Shown in pieces: positions 42,773 to 51,644 of a DNA stretch of 64,000 nt. The stretch covers positions 1 to 64,000 of the forward strand of contig CAZCZI010000001.1 of the NCBI GenBank assembly GCA_964503045.1, read 5' to 3'. Every line of letters begins with the position of its first letter. Within the stretch, counting starts at the first letter, position 1. This stretch comes from CAYZJR01 sp964503045 (GTDB lineage Bacteria > Cyanobacteriota > Vampirovibrionia > Obscuribacterales > Obscuribacteraceae). The notes beneath the pieces are model-generated. The model was not told the origin of the DNA. It searched no databases and was given only the letters and a program-made list of their open reading frames with translations. Position numbers and translations under genes: made by a program.

Positions 42773-43756
42773 TTAAACAAACGCCAAGTGATCGAAGCGC
42801 GCACTCAAAACTTCTCGGCTGTCAGAGTCTAACCACCTGTCCAGTATGGTCGCGTAGACTTCTCTGAAATCGATTTCGAAATGGGATTCTTCCTTCTTGC
42901 TGGCAGGCAGCGCCGCACCATATATGCCACCATTGACTTTCCCGCCTAAAACCAAACAAGAACCAAAAGAACCGTGATCCGTTCCGCCATCATCGTTTTC
43001 TTGCAGCTGTCGTCCGAATTCCGAGAAAACGAGTGTGAGAACCTCATTTTCTTTTGAGTAAAGACAAAGGGTATCGTAAAACCTCGATAATGCGTTTGAG
43101 AGGCGTCTTAATAGCCCCTCATGCTTGCGGCTTTGATCGCCGTGGGTATCGAACCCTTCCATGCTAGTCGCATAAATCGCGCAAGCGGAACCGTTGCAAA
43201 TCATTTCCGCAATCGAATTAAGACTCGCTTCGATTTGCTCATCGCAGAGATTCATTTTTATCTTCGCCGGCGGAAACACGAGCGTTTCATCTTTCTTTCG
43301 TTTCGCCGACACGGCAAGCTGCAAATGTCGATCTAACCAACCGCTCCGGGCAATCGATTCCGGTCGCGCCGTGTGCCAAATCTCGGAAGAGCGAAAATGA
43401 GATTTGCTCGATTCAGGATATCCGACGCCCTGAAGAATCGCTAATTTCTTTGAAGAAAACAGCTTCGACAAGGCTTGCATCGACGGGTGAAATGCAGCTG
43501 TGTCGGTCAACGGAATCGCTTCGTAATCTTTGATGGCAATTCGCGGTCGCGCGTCGTAGTATTTTCCATTGGTATAGGGTACCACCATATTTAGTGCGTC
43601 ATTTCCACCATTCAGTTGAATGACGACTAGTTTGTTTTGAAGACCGCCCCTTGAGTCGTTGCCCTTCGCACAAGCCCCTAAAAGCTCTTCAGGCTGCAAG
43701 CAAAATCCAATTGCGCCGGCACCGTACGCCAAGAATTTTCTGCGAGTCAAACTCAT
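42773..43756 (-). CDS. DUF1501 family exported protein
   Basis: A 327-residue protein with a twin-arginine-like leader (SLTRRKFLAYGAGAIGF) and the DUF1501 domain: LVVIQLNGGNDALNMVVPY, SLSKLFSSK-type helices, QGVGYPESSKSHF, WLDRHLQ, TLVFSEFGRQLQENDDGGTDHG and GGKVNGGIYG. DUF1501 is related to alkaline-phosphatase/sulfatase folds and keeps an Asn/Asp/His-rich site, but its reaction is unknown. It is short for the family, where 380-480 residues are usual. It overlaps the plsC gene by 4 nt, so both are transcribed together, with DUF1501 first. Confidence 0.8.
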   Translation of the reverse strand: MSLTRRKFLAYGAGAIGFCLQPEELLGACAKGNDSRGGLQNKLVVIQLNGGNDALNMVVPYTNGKYYDARPRIAIKDYEAIPLTDTAAFHPSMQALSKLFSSKKLAILQGVGYPESSKSHFRSSEIWHTARPESIARSGWLDRHLQLAVSAKRKKDETLVFPPAKIKMNLCDEQIEASLNSIAEMICNGSACAIYATSMEGFDTHGDQSRKHEGLLRRLSNALSRFYDTLCLYSKENEVLTLVFSEFGRQLQENDDGGTDHGSFGSCLVLGGKVNGGIYGAALPASKKEESHFEIDFREVYATILDRWLDSDSREVLSARFDHLAFV

Positions 43757-44547
43757 TGTTTTGCAGCTTCCACTCTTTTTCCGCGCATCTCATCGAGGGT
43801 GTCTACCATGAGTTTATGAACATGTTCTTTGAGCTTGCCTGGTTGTCCTTCAAAGTCTTGCGGCATTACCGGAGGCAGCACGCGTACCGTTACCTTTGTG
43901 TTCCAGTTAATCGTAAACGGTTTTTTTCTGGGCAACATACTGTATGTTCCATACAAAACAATCGGCACTACGGGCACCTTGCAATCCAATGCCAACGTAA
44001 AGGCACCGCCTCTAAATGATTGAATCTCTCCATCTTCTGAGCGCGTTCCTTCCGGAAACATCATTATCGATGCGCCTCTTTCAAGGTGATATTTGCAGTC
44101 GGCCATCATCTCTTTAATGCTGGCCATCTTTCCTCGTCTCAAGGTAACGTATTGATTGAGAAGCATGTTCCAGCCAACAAACGGCATTTTGAGAATCTCT
44201 TCTTTCGACACCCATTTGAACGGTTTCCATGTTCCATAAAGAACGAGAATGTCTGCCAGGGAGTTGTGGTTTGCAACCAGCACATAGGTTTTATTGGGGT
44301 CAATATTTTCCAAACCCTCAAATTTGATCTTCCACCATGGGTTCAGCTGGAAATAGTGAAAACCCCACCAGCAAGAGAAGTAGTGCGTAGCACGGCGATT
44401 TTTGTCAAACCAACATGTGAAGAGCGTGATGATTGCATTGACGCAGACCAGAACGCCAGAAGACGCAAAGAAGTAAAAGGCGCCCAAGTATGAAATCAAT
44501 GTACTCAGCCACCTTGGCACGCTAACTTCTCCACAACCTGCAAACAT
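43753..44547 (-). CDS. 1-acyl-sn-glycerol-3-phosphate acyltransferase (PlsC family)
   Basis: A 264-residue integral-membrane acyltransferase that makes phosphatidate from lysophosphatidate. The first membrane segment is LISYLGAFYFFASSG. Catalytic HX4D is in VANHNSLADILVL; further blocks are FVGWNMLLNQYVTLRRG, MMFPEGTRSEDG and KVPVVPIVLYGT. The C-terminal helix ends RGKRVEAAKQ. It overlaps the DUF1501 gene by 4 nt. Its exact acyl donor (ACP or CoA) is not visible. Confidence 0.9.
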   Translation of the reverse strand: MFAGCGEVSVPRWLSTLISYLGAFYFFASSGVLVCVNAIITLFTCWFDKNRRATHYFSCWWGFHYFQLNPWWKIKFEGLENIDPNKTYVLVANHNSLADILVLYGTWKPFKWVSKEEILKMPFVGWNMLLNQYVTLRRGKMASIKEMMADCKYHLERGASIMMFPEGTRSEDGEIQSFRGGAFTLALDCKVPVVPIVLYGTYSMLPRKKPFTINWNTKVTVRVLPPVMPQDFEGQPGKLKEHVHKLMVDTLDEMRGKRVEAAKQ

Positions 44548-44651
44548 CTACAAGAATAAAGGATAACGGATTCCCGCAAGTTGAAATGGAAATTTTCGCT
44601 ACAAGGTAATAGGGTTAGCGGGTATATGAAATAGAATGTTGCAGTGTTGAA

Positions 44652-46784
44652 GTGGCTATTGGGTCTGTTGAGGTTGAGGTGACCGAAAACAACAATTTTT
44701 CGCCAGACATTGCCGGTTCTGTCGGTTGGCTAATCGACCGGACCCTTAATGAACAACGCGAGATCTTGGGAACAGTCTGGGTGACCGCCGACAAAACAGT
44801 GACAACCTGTGCCCACCTGGTGCTGCCCTATTTTGACTTTTTGGATGCCCTGGTCGTTGAACTCCCGGCTCTAGGGCAGAGGTACAGCATTCGTGAAACT
44901 CTTTTTCATCCTGACTTCGACCGCTGGCAAGCAAAGCGTGAACTGACTCAAGATACCCTCCATCCCAACCTGACTCTGGCACTTCAAGAAAATAACGTGG
45001 TGGTGCTGAGACTTGGGCCCCCGCCGAGGCCCATCGACCAAAATACATTGACCAAGGCGAATAACTTTCTGTCGCTTCCGGCTCCGGAAGGCGACGATAC
45101 GATGATGTCCGGGCAAGCGAACCGAGGTGAGCTGATCACTCACATTCAAACCCTCACCAACGCCAGATATGTTGGCACTCTGAATATCTGCGATGTTAGA
45201 AATCGGCCTATCGCAAGACTCTTCTGCAACGATCGCAAGTTGACCCATGCACGCTTCAGAGATGCCTTTAACGAAGACGCCGTCTACAGACTGCTCACCG
45301 ACCCCGGAGACAGTTACCGCTTCTACTTCCGCTCCGAAGGAGCGCCGGAATGGGTCAATTTTGCCCCTATAGACAGGCAAACAGCGGCAGTAATGATGGA
45401 AGCCTGCCGACGCGTCGAAGACTTCAACAGATTGCTGCAAGAGTTCGGCGGCGAAAGGAGAATGGTTGCTCCCAAAGCTCAGTCTATTTCAATGGATCTC
45501 ATACCTGAAGAGCTTCTGACGAACTGCATCACAGTTTGGCAGAGCGTGACTACTCCAGTTCCATTAAGACGCATCCTCAGGGCATGCAACCTCGATGGAT
45601 ATGCCGTAATGCAGGCACTAAACGATTTGCTGCACACCAATCACTTGATGATTCTGGACGACGCTCCGCAACCGGCAGTAGCCAACTCCTCGCCACCACT
45701 GCCGATGTCACCGAAAAATGAGTTCATCGTCGGGGAGACGATTTCGAGCCTCACGATCGATCCCGATTCGATGCAGCTAGTCTTTGAAACTGGCACGTCA
45801 CTCGGAATACGTCGCGCCGGAGACCCATGGCGTCAGATTCACAGCATCGCTCTGCCACCGGAAGCGGCCGGCGCGCCAATTTTGGTTGACGGCAAAGTTG
45901 TCGGAATTCAATGCGGGCTGGTGCGTGAAAACCTCGATCAAAACGACATGTTCTCGACTCTGCATCAGTTTCTCTGGGTCAACTCCGTCTACCCATGCAT
46001 CGGAGTGTCAGAGACCGCCGCCATGGAAAGACCAGAACTTTTGGCGACCGGTCCTTCGACCACCCTAACCGGCATAGCATCGCAGGCGCAGCAAGCTAAC
46101 GTGCCGGCACCGAGCGCGGTATCATCTCGCGAAAAATTCACCTCATCTAATTACGAAATGCCGGTGTTTGACGCCCAAGAGAAAGTGAAGACAGGTGATA
46201 CCAATTTTTCATCGCTGTTTAAACCAATGTCTGCAGTTTTTAAATCAGTTCTTCCTGGCAAGAAACAAGTCGGCAACGAGTGGATGGAATTTGAATTCAC
46301 TCGGCAAGAACTCTCGTCAGATCGCTACGGCAAAGTCGGCCCGGCAAACATGTTCAGGTCAGGCGATCTCATTCGAGTTCAAATCAAAATGCTGCAAGAC
46401 GCATTCTTGACGGTACTTGGAAAGTCCAGCGCCGCGCAAATGGCAATCCCCATTTATCCGGATCAACCGAATAACGAAAAATTGTTCAAAGCCGGCGAAA
46501 TTATTGTGGTGCCTGAAAAACCAGTGGCATTCGGTGGAAAGTTTTTAGCTCCTGGATTGAGCATGGCTCCTATTCAAGGCACCGACTTAGTCTTGTTCAT
46601 AGCCAGCAAGACATCACTGAAACGCATGTGGGAACAAACAACACCTCCTGAAGTTTTCGAACTTCTCAACGACATGCTCGCTCAAGAGGCTGACTTCCAA
46701 TGCGTTTCCGTTCCACTTACAGAAGATAAAAGATCAAACGACATGCTCTACGTTAGCAGATGGCGCATTCAACACATGAGCTAA
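44652..46784 (+). CDS. Multi-domain protein: split trypsin-like pseudo-protease, DUF4388, winged helix and DUF4384-like tail
   Basis: A 710-residue protein with a GTG start. Residues about 14-120 resemble the first half of a trypsin-like domain (GTVWVTADKTVTTCAHLV, with the His kept). Residues 158-270 read as DUF4388 (GELITHIQTLTNARYVGTL), a domain common in delta-proteobacterial and cyanobacterial signalling proteins. Residues 280-335 look like a winged helix (VPLRRILRACNLDGYAVMQA). Residues 354-450 resemble the second trypsin half, with AAGAPILVDGKVVGIQCG where GNSGGP is expected, so the Ser is Ala. The middle NNVVVLRL has Asn where Asp is expected. The C-terminus (about 535-703) resembles DUF4384. 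It is probably non-catalytic, perhaps a scaffold or sensor. Domain calls are by motif and need structure prediction. Confidence 0.6.
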   Translation: MAIGSVEVEVTENNNFSPDIAGSVGWLIDRTLNEQREILGTVWVTADKTVTTCAHLVLPYFDFLDALVVELPALGQRYSIRETLFHPDFDRWQAKRELTQDTLHPNLTLALQENNVVVLRLGPPPRPIDQNTLTKANNFLSLPAPEGDDTMMSGQANRGELITHIQTLTNARYVGTLNICDVRNRPIARLFCNDRKLTHARFRDAFNEDAVYRLLTDPGDSYRFYFRSEGAPEWVNFAPIDRQTAAVMMEACRRVEDFNRLLQEFGGERRMVAPKAQSISMDLIPEELLTNCITVWQSVTTPVPLRRILRACNLDGYAVMQALNDLLHTNHLMILDDAPQPAVANSSPPLPMSPKNEFIVGETISSLTIDPDSMQLVFETGTSLGIRRAGDPWRQIHSIALPPEAAGAPILVDGKVVGIQCGLVRENLDQNDMFSTLHQFLWVNSVYPCIGVSETAAMERPELLATGPSTTLTGIASQAQQANVPAPSAVSSREKFTSSNYEMPVFDAQEKVKTGDTNFSSLFKPMSAVFKSVLPGKKQVGNEWMEFEFTRQELSSDRYGKVGPANMFRSGDLIRVQIKMLQDAFLTVLGKSSAAQMAIPIYPDQPNNEKLFKAGEIIVVPEKPVAFGGKFLAPGLSMAPIQGTDLVLFIASKTSLKRMWEQTTPPEVFELLNDMLAQEADFQCVSVPLTEDKRSNDMLYVSRWRIQHMS

Positions 46785-46872
46785 ACGGACTCAACAAGCT
46801 CTTTTTGATGCCAGCAGCCGTTTTTCGCGACCCTCTAAAGCCGCGACTGCAATTTCATTCGTTAACTGGATA

Positions 46873-46945
46873 TGGACGGTACTGGACTCGAACCAGTGGC
46901 CCCCACTATGTCAAAGTGGTGCGCTACCAACTGCGCCAACCGTCC
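46873..46945 (-). tRNA. tRNA-Val (GAC)
   Basis: A complete cloverleaf on the minus strand: acceptor GGACGGT/ACCGTCC with A73, D-stem GCGC/GCGC, anticodon loop TTGACAT on stem CCACT/AGTGG, T-arm ACTGG-TTCGAGT-CCAGT. CCA is not encoded. Confidence 0.95.
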
Positions 46946-47035
46946 ATGAGGCTTTTTCGTGTGCTCGAGGACACAAGGAAGGATACAAAGGATAGAGGAA
47001 TTCTATCGTGAGCAACCGAAAAGGCCAACGGTAAT

Positions 47036-47110
<75 letters not shown>

Positions 47111-47242
47111 ATACGCCAACTTGGCCGCTCTTGGGAGCAACCATTAGGCTATCCTATGACCTTTGCTAAGCGTTTGTCAACGAAGGTGAAGCCTGTATCA
47201 TAAGTCCCGACGACGTGCGAAGTCTCCAAAAATTCTTGCTTC

Positions 47243-48256
47243 TTGCATGCGAGATTGCCCATCATAAATACATATTCCGTAATCATTCGAAGAGTCCTCG
47301 CGGCGATACCCCTTCTCCTTTTCGTTTCTGTGGTCTCGTTTGCGCTCATACGCTGCCTGCCCGGCGATCCGATGGATGTTCTTTTGGCGAACGCCCAGAA
47401 AGACATGGCACCCGCCACGCTGGCGGCAATGCGCGAGGAGATGGGACTTAACGGTCCACTGCCTCAACAGTACGTGCGCTGGGTCGGTGCTTGGGTTACC
47501 GGCGGCGAGCTGGGGCGCTCGTACAAAGACGGGCGCCCGGTTTTGGCGGTAATCGGAGAGCGTATACCCGCCACCCTGACTCTGGTCGGCACATCGTTAG
47601 TGATGGCATTTTTGGTGGGAACAGCTTGGGGACTAGCCATGGTATGGCTTAGATTCAGCCGCTTCGGCACATATACCGAGTCGTTTCTTGCCGCCCTGGC
47701 ATTGACTGTCTACTCCGCTCCGGGCTTCTGGCTGGGCTGTTTGGCACTGTGTATAGTTGTTGAATTGAACTGGCTCGAATGGATTCCGGTACTAGGTTTG
47801 CACGACCCAGGCGATTTTAAGTCGAATTTCAACTCCACTTTTTGTCATCTTCTTTTGCCGGCTATTGTTCTTTCCAGCAGAAGAAGTGCTAAGGTCGCTC
47901 TTTTCGTTCGCGCACTGACAGTTGAAGAAATGTCTAGAGAGTACACGATTACGGCTCTAGCCAAGGGACTGAGCCGCTTTCAGACGATCGTGCGTCATGT
48001 GTTTCGCAACTGCCTCTTGCCGCTCGTCAATCTACTTGGGCTTTCATTGCCGGCTTTGCTCGGCGGCTCCGTTTTGATTGAGACTGTCTTTGCCTGGCCC
48101 GGTCTTGGTCGATTAGCAATTGATGCGACTTTTGGACGGAACTATCCGGTACTGATGGCCCTGGTAATGATTTATGGAACCCTCGTAATCGCATCAAATC
48201 TCCTTGCAGACATTATTGCCATGCTTCTTGATCCCCGCGTCAGGCAAGCGGAGTAG
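47243..48256 (+). CDS. Oligopeptide/dipeptide ABC transporter permease (DppB/OppB type)
   Basis: A 337-residue inner-membrane permease. The N-terminus (IIRRVLAAIPLLLFVSVVSFALIRCLPGDP) has the classic DppB layout, followed by helices and the cytoplasmic EAA loop near YTITALAKGLSRFQTIVRHVFRN, then LLGGSVLIETVFAWPGLGRL. It pairs with the DppC-like permease at 48261. It starts with TTG at 47243 by the longest reading; a TTG at 47255 is an alternative and neither has a strong ribosome site. No ATPase or solute-binding gene is adjacent; a matching ATPase is at 5396. Confidence 0.9.
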   Translation: MHARLPIINTYSVIIRRVLAAIPLLLFVSVVSFALIRCLPGDPMDVLLANAQKDMAPATLAAMREEMGLNGPLPQQYVRWVGAWVTGGELGRSYKDGRPVLAVIGERIPATLTLVGTSLVMAFLVGTAWGLAMVWLRFSRFGTYTESFLAALALTVYSAPGFWLGCLALCIVVELNWLEWIPVLGLHDPGDFKSNFNSTFCHLLLPAIVLSSRRSAKVALFVRALTVEEMSREYTITALAKGLSRFQTIVRHVFRNCLLPLVNLLGLSLPALLGGSVLIETVFAWPGLGRLAIDATFGRNYPVLMALVMIYGTLVIASNLLADIIAMLLDPRVRQAE

Positions 48257-48260
48257 TACG

Positions 48261-49244
48261 ATGACGGCACCAACCGATAAACTTTCAAATCGCGCCGTCC
48301 TTCGAATGAAGCCTAACGGCGCGCGAGTTGCCCGAAAACAACTCAACGCGCGGCTCTTACTCGGCTCAGCACTACTTTTCGCACTGGCGCTTTTGGCTAT
48401 CACCGCGCCGATTGTTTGTCCTATAAGTGCTGATTGCCTGCCAATCGACACCGATCTATCAAAGTGCAATCTTCCACCTCTGTCACCTGGATACCTGTTG
48501 GGCACGGACTCTCTGGGTCGCAACGTGCTTGCGCAATGCATGTGGGGCGCAAGAGCTTCGCTGTTCGTTGGATTGACGGCGGCATCACTCGCGGTTGCAT
48601 TCGGAAGTATCTGGGGTTCGCTCAGTGCAATGGCCGGCGGCTTTGTAGACTCCGTAATGATGCGGATTGTCGACGGTCTATTGGCCATTCCCAACCTAAT
48701 ACTTCTGCTTGTCTTGCAGTCACTTCTGACTGCACCACAAATTCTCGCACTTCTTCCAAAACCATGGCTGGACTTGATGATGGTGAATTCCATCAGTAAT
48801 GGAATTCTGCCGGTCGTCACGGTTATATGCGTTATTGCTGCCACCACATGGCTCGAGGCAGCACGTTTGGCACGGGCACGAGTACTGACTGTCAAATCGG
48901 AAGACTATATAGCCGCCGCCAAGGCACTTGGTGTAAGTGACTTTCAAATGCTTTTTCGCCATTTGCTACCTAACATTCTTTCAATAGTGATTGTCGAATC
49001 AACATTATTAGTGTCTGATGCCGTGATGATGGAGGCGGGGCTTGGCTTTCTGGGCCTGGGTCTGGGACCGTCCACTCCCAGCTGGGGTCGAATGCTCGCC
49101 GGTGCTCAATACAGCTTGCTGAACGGCAATTGGTGGTCAGTGGCGGTTCCTGGCTTGCTAATTACAACGACAATACTTGCCGTGCATATGGTGGCTGATG
49201 GGTGGTTGGAGATTCTAGGCGTGAATAAGGAGTCGCGGAAGTAG
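48261..49244 (+). CDS. Oligopeptide/dipeptide ABC transporter permease (DppC/OppC type)
   Basis: A 327-residue permease. The N-terminal OppC_N helix (RLLLGSALLFALALLAIT) is followed by HLLGTDSLGRNV-like YLLGTDSLGRNVLAQ, the EAA loop DYIAAAKALGVSDFQMLFRHLLPN, and MMEAGLGFLGLGLGPSTPSWGRML, the strongest DppC signature. The ATG at 48261 has GGAG 7 nt upstream and starts 4 nt after the DppB stop; a longer in-frame reading from 48204 overlaps that gene and has no signal. Together the two permeases form the membrane channel of a peptide importer. Confidence 0.92.
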   Translation: MTAPTDKLSNRAVLRMKPNGARVARKQLNARLLLGSALLFALALLAITAPIVCPISADCLPIDTDLSKCNLPPLSPGYLLGTDSLGRNVLAQCMWGARASLFVGLTAASLAVAFGSIWGSLSAMAGGFVDSVMMRIVDGLLAIPNLILLLVLQSLLTAPQILALLPKPWLDLMMVNSISNGILPVVTVICVIAATTWLEAARLARARVLTVKSEDYIAAAKALGVSDFQMLFRHLLPNILSIVIVESTLLVSDAVMMEAGLGFLGLGLGPSTPSWGRMLAGAQYSLLNGNWWSVAVPGLLITTTILAVHMVADGWLEILGVNKESRK

Positions 49245-49304
49245 TAGAATTACCCTTACAAAAGAGTTGTGCCAAAAACGTAAAGCTCAACTGCAAGCGG
49301 TGAA

Positions 49305-49847
49305 ATGCTGTTAAACATGAAGAATCAACTTCGACCACTTCTGTCTTCGACCCTGCCACTATATGTGATTGTGTGCCTTTCGTTTTCGATCATACTTACG
49401 TCTTGCGCAGGACAAGACAAAAACGCCACATTCAAGTCTGGCGGAATGACTCAAACCTTCGCAGAAGGGAAAGATTCGATTCCAAAGGATTTGTCCGAAC
49501 TCGTTTATCCAGGAGCAACACCGACCGGCTCCGTATCGGCAGAAGACGATGCAAAAGAAATGTCCAGGTATATGATTCTCTCTTCCAATGATTCGATGGA
49601 TCAGATCGGCAATTGGTATCAAGAAAAGCTCAAAGCGCAAGGTTGGGAAATAGACAGCACCCAAACCATGCCTAAACTAATCAGCATCTCCGGACATCTC
49701 AAAGACGTCGAAGTCAACGTCACCGTGGCCGACGATGGTGGCAAAACCACGATAAGCCTGCAACAAGGCCGAAGCGTGGATGCGCCTGCGGACGAGGAGA
49801 CTATCGAAAACTTCACACCCAACAAAGTGACACCGCCGACGGACTAG
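49305..49847 (+). CDS. Lipoprotein of unknown function
   Basis: A 180-residue predicted lipoprotein: basic start, hydrophobic segment (LYVIVCLSFSIILTS) and lipobox LTSC with Cys near residue 34. The mature part has ELVYPGATPTG and later WYQEKLKAQGWEIDS, the arrangement seen in many small bacterial lipoproteins with one alpha/beta sensor-like domain; none has a settled role. ATG 49305 and ATG 49317 are both possible starts. It is followed after 4 nt by the HAS-barrel-like gene, so co-transcription is likely. Confidence 0.65.
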   Translation: MLLNMKNQLRPLLSSTLPLYVIVCLSFSIILTSCAGQDKNATFKSGGMTQTFAEGKDSIPKDLSELVYPGATPTGSVSAEDDAKEMSRYMILSSNDSMDQIGNWYQEKLKAQGWEIDSTQTMPKLISISGHLKDVEVNVTVADDGGKTTISLQQGRSVDAPADEETIENFTPNKVTPPTD

Positions 49848-49851
49848 ATGT

Positions 49852-50514
49852 ATGTCCAAGCGCAGCCCAGATTTGGAAGCGAAAAGCAAGCAACAAAAAA
49901 ATGATTCGGACAAGACGTCCGCAATTGGTGAAGTCGTCTCGGCGTCAATTACTGAAGTAGTCATAGAAGCTTGGTCTAAAGAGAAGGAAGTGGAACCTGC
50001 CAATCGTCCGCGGTTCGGCAGCTATTTAGCGACTGACTCCACCGATGGTGTCGCGATCATCTGCGTCGTTTATGACGTCATCACCGGCCCGCCGGACAAC
50101 GTTCACCGCCCAGCCGCATTGGGGTTGACTCGTGATGAACTACGGGTTCAACAACCTCATATATTTTCGCTTTTGAGAACTCAGATTCATGCAGCCGTAA
50201 TCGGCTACAAGAAAAACGGCAGAGTATTCCAACACCTGCCTCCACAACCTGCGGACGTGCATGATTTCGTGGCTCCTGCATCTGCCAAAGACGTTCAACT
50301 TGCCACAAGTGATTTCGGATTTTTGCGATTGTTGATAAACATTTCAGAAGTTCCCAGTGACGAACTTCTAGCTGCTGCGATTCGAGAAGCGCATTCACAA
50401 ATAGGCGCAGACGATTCATTCCTGCTTGAAGCCGGGCGCTCGATGTCGCATCTGTTTCGCAACGACTACGATCGGCTTGTGTGCATTTTGAAGAAGATTC
50501 GACCGGACCACTAG
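49852..50514 (+). CDS. HAS-barrel-like protein of cyanobacterial type
   Basis: A 220-residue protein. Residues about 25-120 (AIGEVVSASITEVVIEAWSK, FGSYLATDSTDGVAIICVVY) look like a HAS-barrel, the N-terminal beta-barrel of HerA and F1-type ATPases, which in cyanobacteria also occurs in stand-alone proteins. The second half is helical, with PPQPADVHDFVAPA, FLRLLINISEVPSDELLAAA and HLFRNDYDRLVCILKKI. No ATPase domain is attached and no HerA-type ATPase gene is adjacent. The call is by motif and moderate. The start is ATG 49852, 4 nt past the lipoprotein stop. Confidence 0.5.
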   Translation: MSKRSPDLEAKSKQQKNDSDKTSAIGEVVSASITEVVIEAWSKEKEVEPANRPRFGSYLATDSTDGVAIICVVYDVITGPPDNVHRPAALGLTRDELRVQQPHIFSLLRTQIHAAVIGYKKNGRVFQHLPPQPADVHDFVAPASAKDVQLATSDFGFLRLLINISEVPSDELLAAAIREAHSQIGADDSFLLEAGRSMSHLFRNDYDRLVCILKKIRPDH

Positions 50515-50747
50515 GGAAGTGAGACGTGGTATTTGAGAGCCTGGAGGCGAGGCTGACATCACTGCTTCATGAGCCAGACTGGCGCACTGCGTCACGAAGG
50601 CTTGGGAGCCTTCCAGACCTTCCGGAAATTACTTCATTTATGTTGATCGTTGCTTGAAAGAAGGAATAAATGGCAAAGTGCTGTAAAAAGAAGTGAGAGG
50701 AAGGAGCAAGCGTGGCAACTATGCCATTTGATTGATCTGCTGGTCGA

Positions 50748-51524
50748 TCAATGAAAAGTACCGATCTCTTCGCTCTCGATTTGCTTTGCTCGCTTGTACA
50801 AAGTTGCCGCCTCAGACTTCATCCCGGCAGCCTCGCACGCTTTCGCTTTACCGTAAATCCCCTTCAGGAGTCTAGGATCAGCTTTGAGCGCCATGTCGTA
50901 GCTCGCAACTGCGCCTTTGAAATCACGAGCATCCATTTGAATGTCGCCGAGATAGATACAGCGTTTCCAGCTCGCAGAGCTTAATGCTATGGCTTGTTTC
51001 ACGTCTTTAACTGCGCTGGCATAATCCTTCTTCATTCGAAAAAGCACGGCTCGGTCTTCATAATTGCCGGGATAGCTTGCATCGAGCTTGATCGCCATAT
51101 TCATGTCTGCAATTGCTTTGTCGATATCGTTCAAAAGTTTGTAGCAATCTGCTCTGCGATGGTAATCCGTTGAATTGCGACGAAGCTTTATGATTCGCGT
51201 TCTGTCATTCAGACACTCACTAAATTGATTGAGTTGCAAATGAGCTTCGGCCCGTACTTCCAACGATTCCACTGTTTCTTTATTCTTCAGTGCTTCAGTC
51301 TCATCCTTAATGGCATTGGAAAATTCCAGATTTTCGAGATACCACACAGCACGCGAGTGCAATGAGTCTGCGTCACGCGGATTCTTCGCAATCTTTGCAG
51401 TCAAGTCTTTCAATGACTTTTGATATTGGTGCCCGCGGACCGTCAACGGAGCATCGGGATCGTCCTTTGCAAGAACAATCATCGACTGAGACATGATGAT
51501 TAGCGTGAGAATCCAATATCTCAT
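50748..51524 (-). CDS. Exported TPR-repeat protein
   Basis: A 258-residue protein with an N-terminal signal (RYWILTLIIMSQSMIVLA) followed by about six TPR units (for example SLHSRAVWYLENLEFSNAI, SLEVRAEAHLQLNQFSEC, DYHRRADCYKLLNDIDKAI, NYEDRAVLFRMKKDYASAV and KRCIYLGDIQMDARDFKGAV). TPRs build a protein-binding superhelix; no enzymatic domain is present. It would act in the periplasm. It is divergent from the Ser/Thr kinase pair starting at 51645. Confidence 0.8.
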   Translation of the reverse strand: MRYWILTLIIMSQSMIVLAKDDPDAPLTVRGHQYQKSLKDLTAKIAKNPRDADSLHSRAVWYLENLEFSNAIKDETEALKNKETVESLEVRAEAHLQLNQFSECLNDRTRIIKLRRNSTDYHRRADCYKLLNDIDKAIADMNMAIKLDASYPGNYEDRAVLFRMKKDYASAVKDVKQAIALSSASWKRCIYLGDIQMDARDFKGAVASYDMALKADPRLLKGIYGKAKACEAAGMKSEAATLYKRAKQIESEEIGTFH

Positions 51525-51644
51525 TGTGCAATTGAAACAAACCGGCGCTCATTATATTAACGCTAAATTGAAACAACTCCTAATATTCGGGAAGTCGCCA
51601 CAAACCATGGGTACAACATTCTAGGGCGCTTAGGGTACAAGCTG

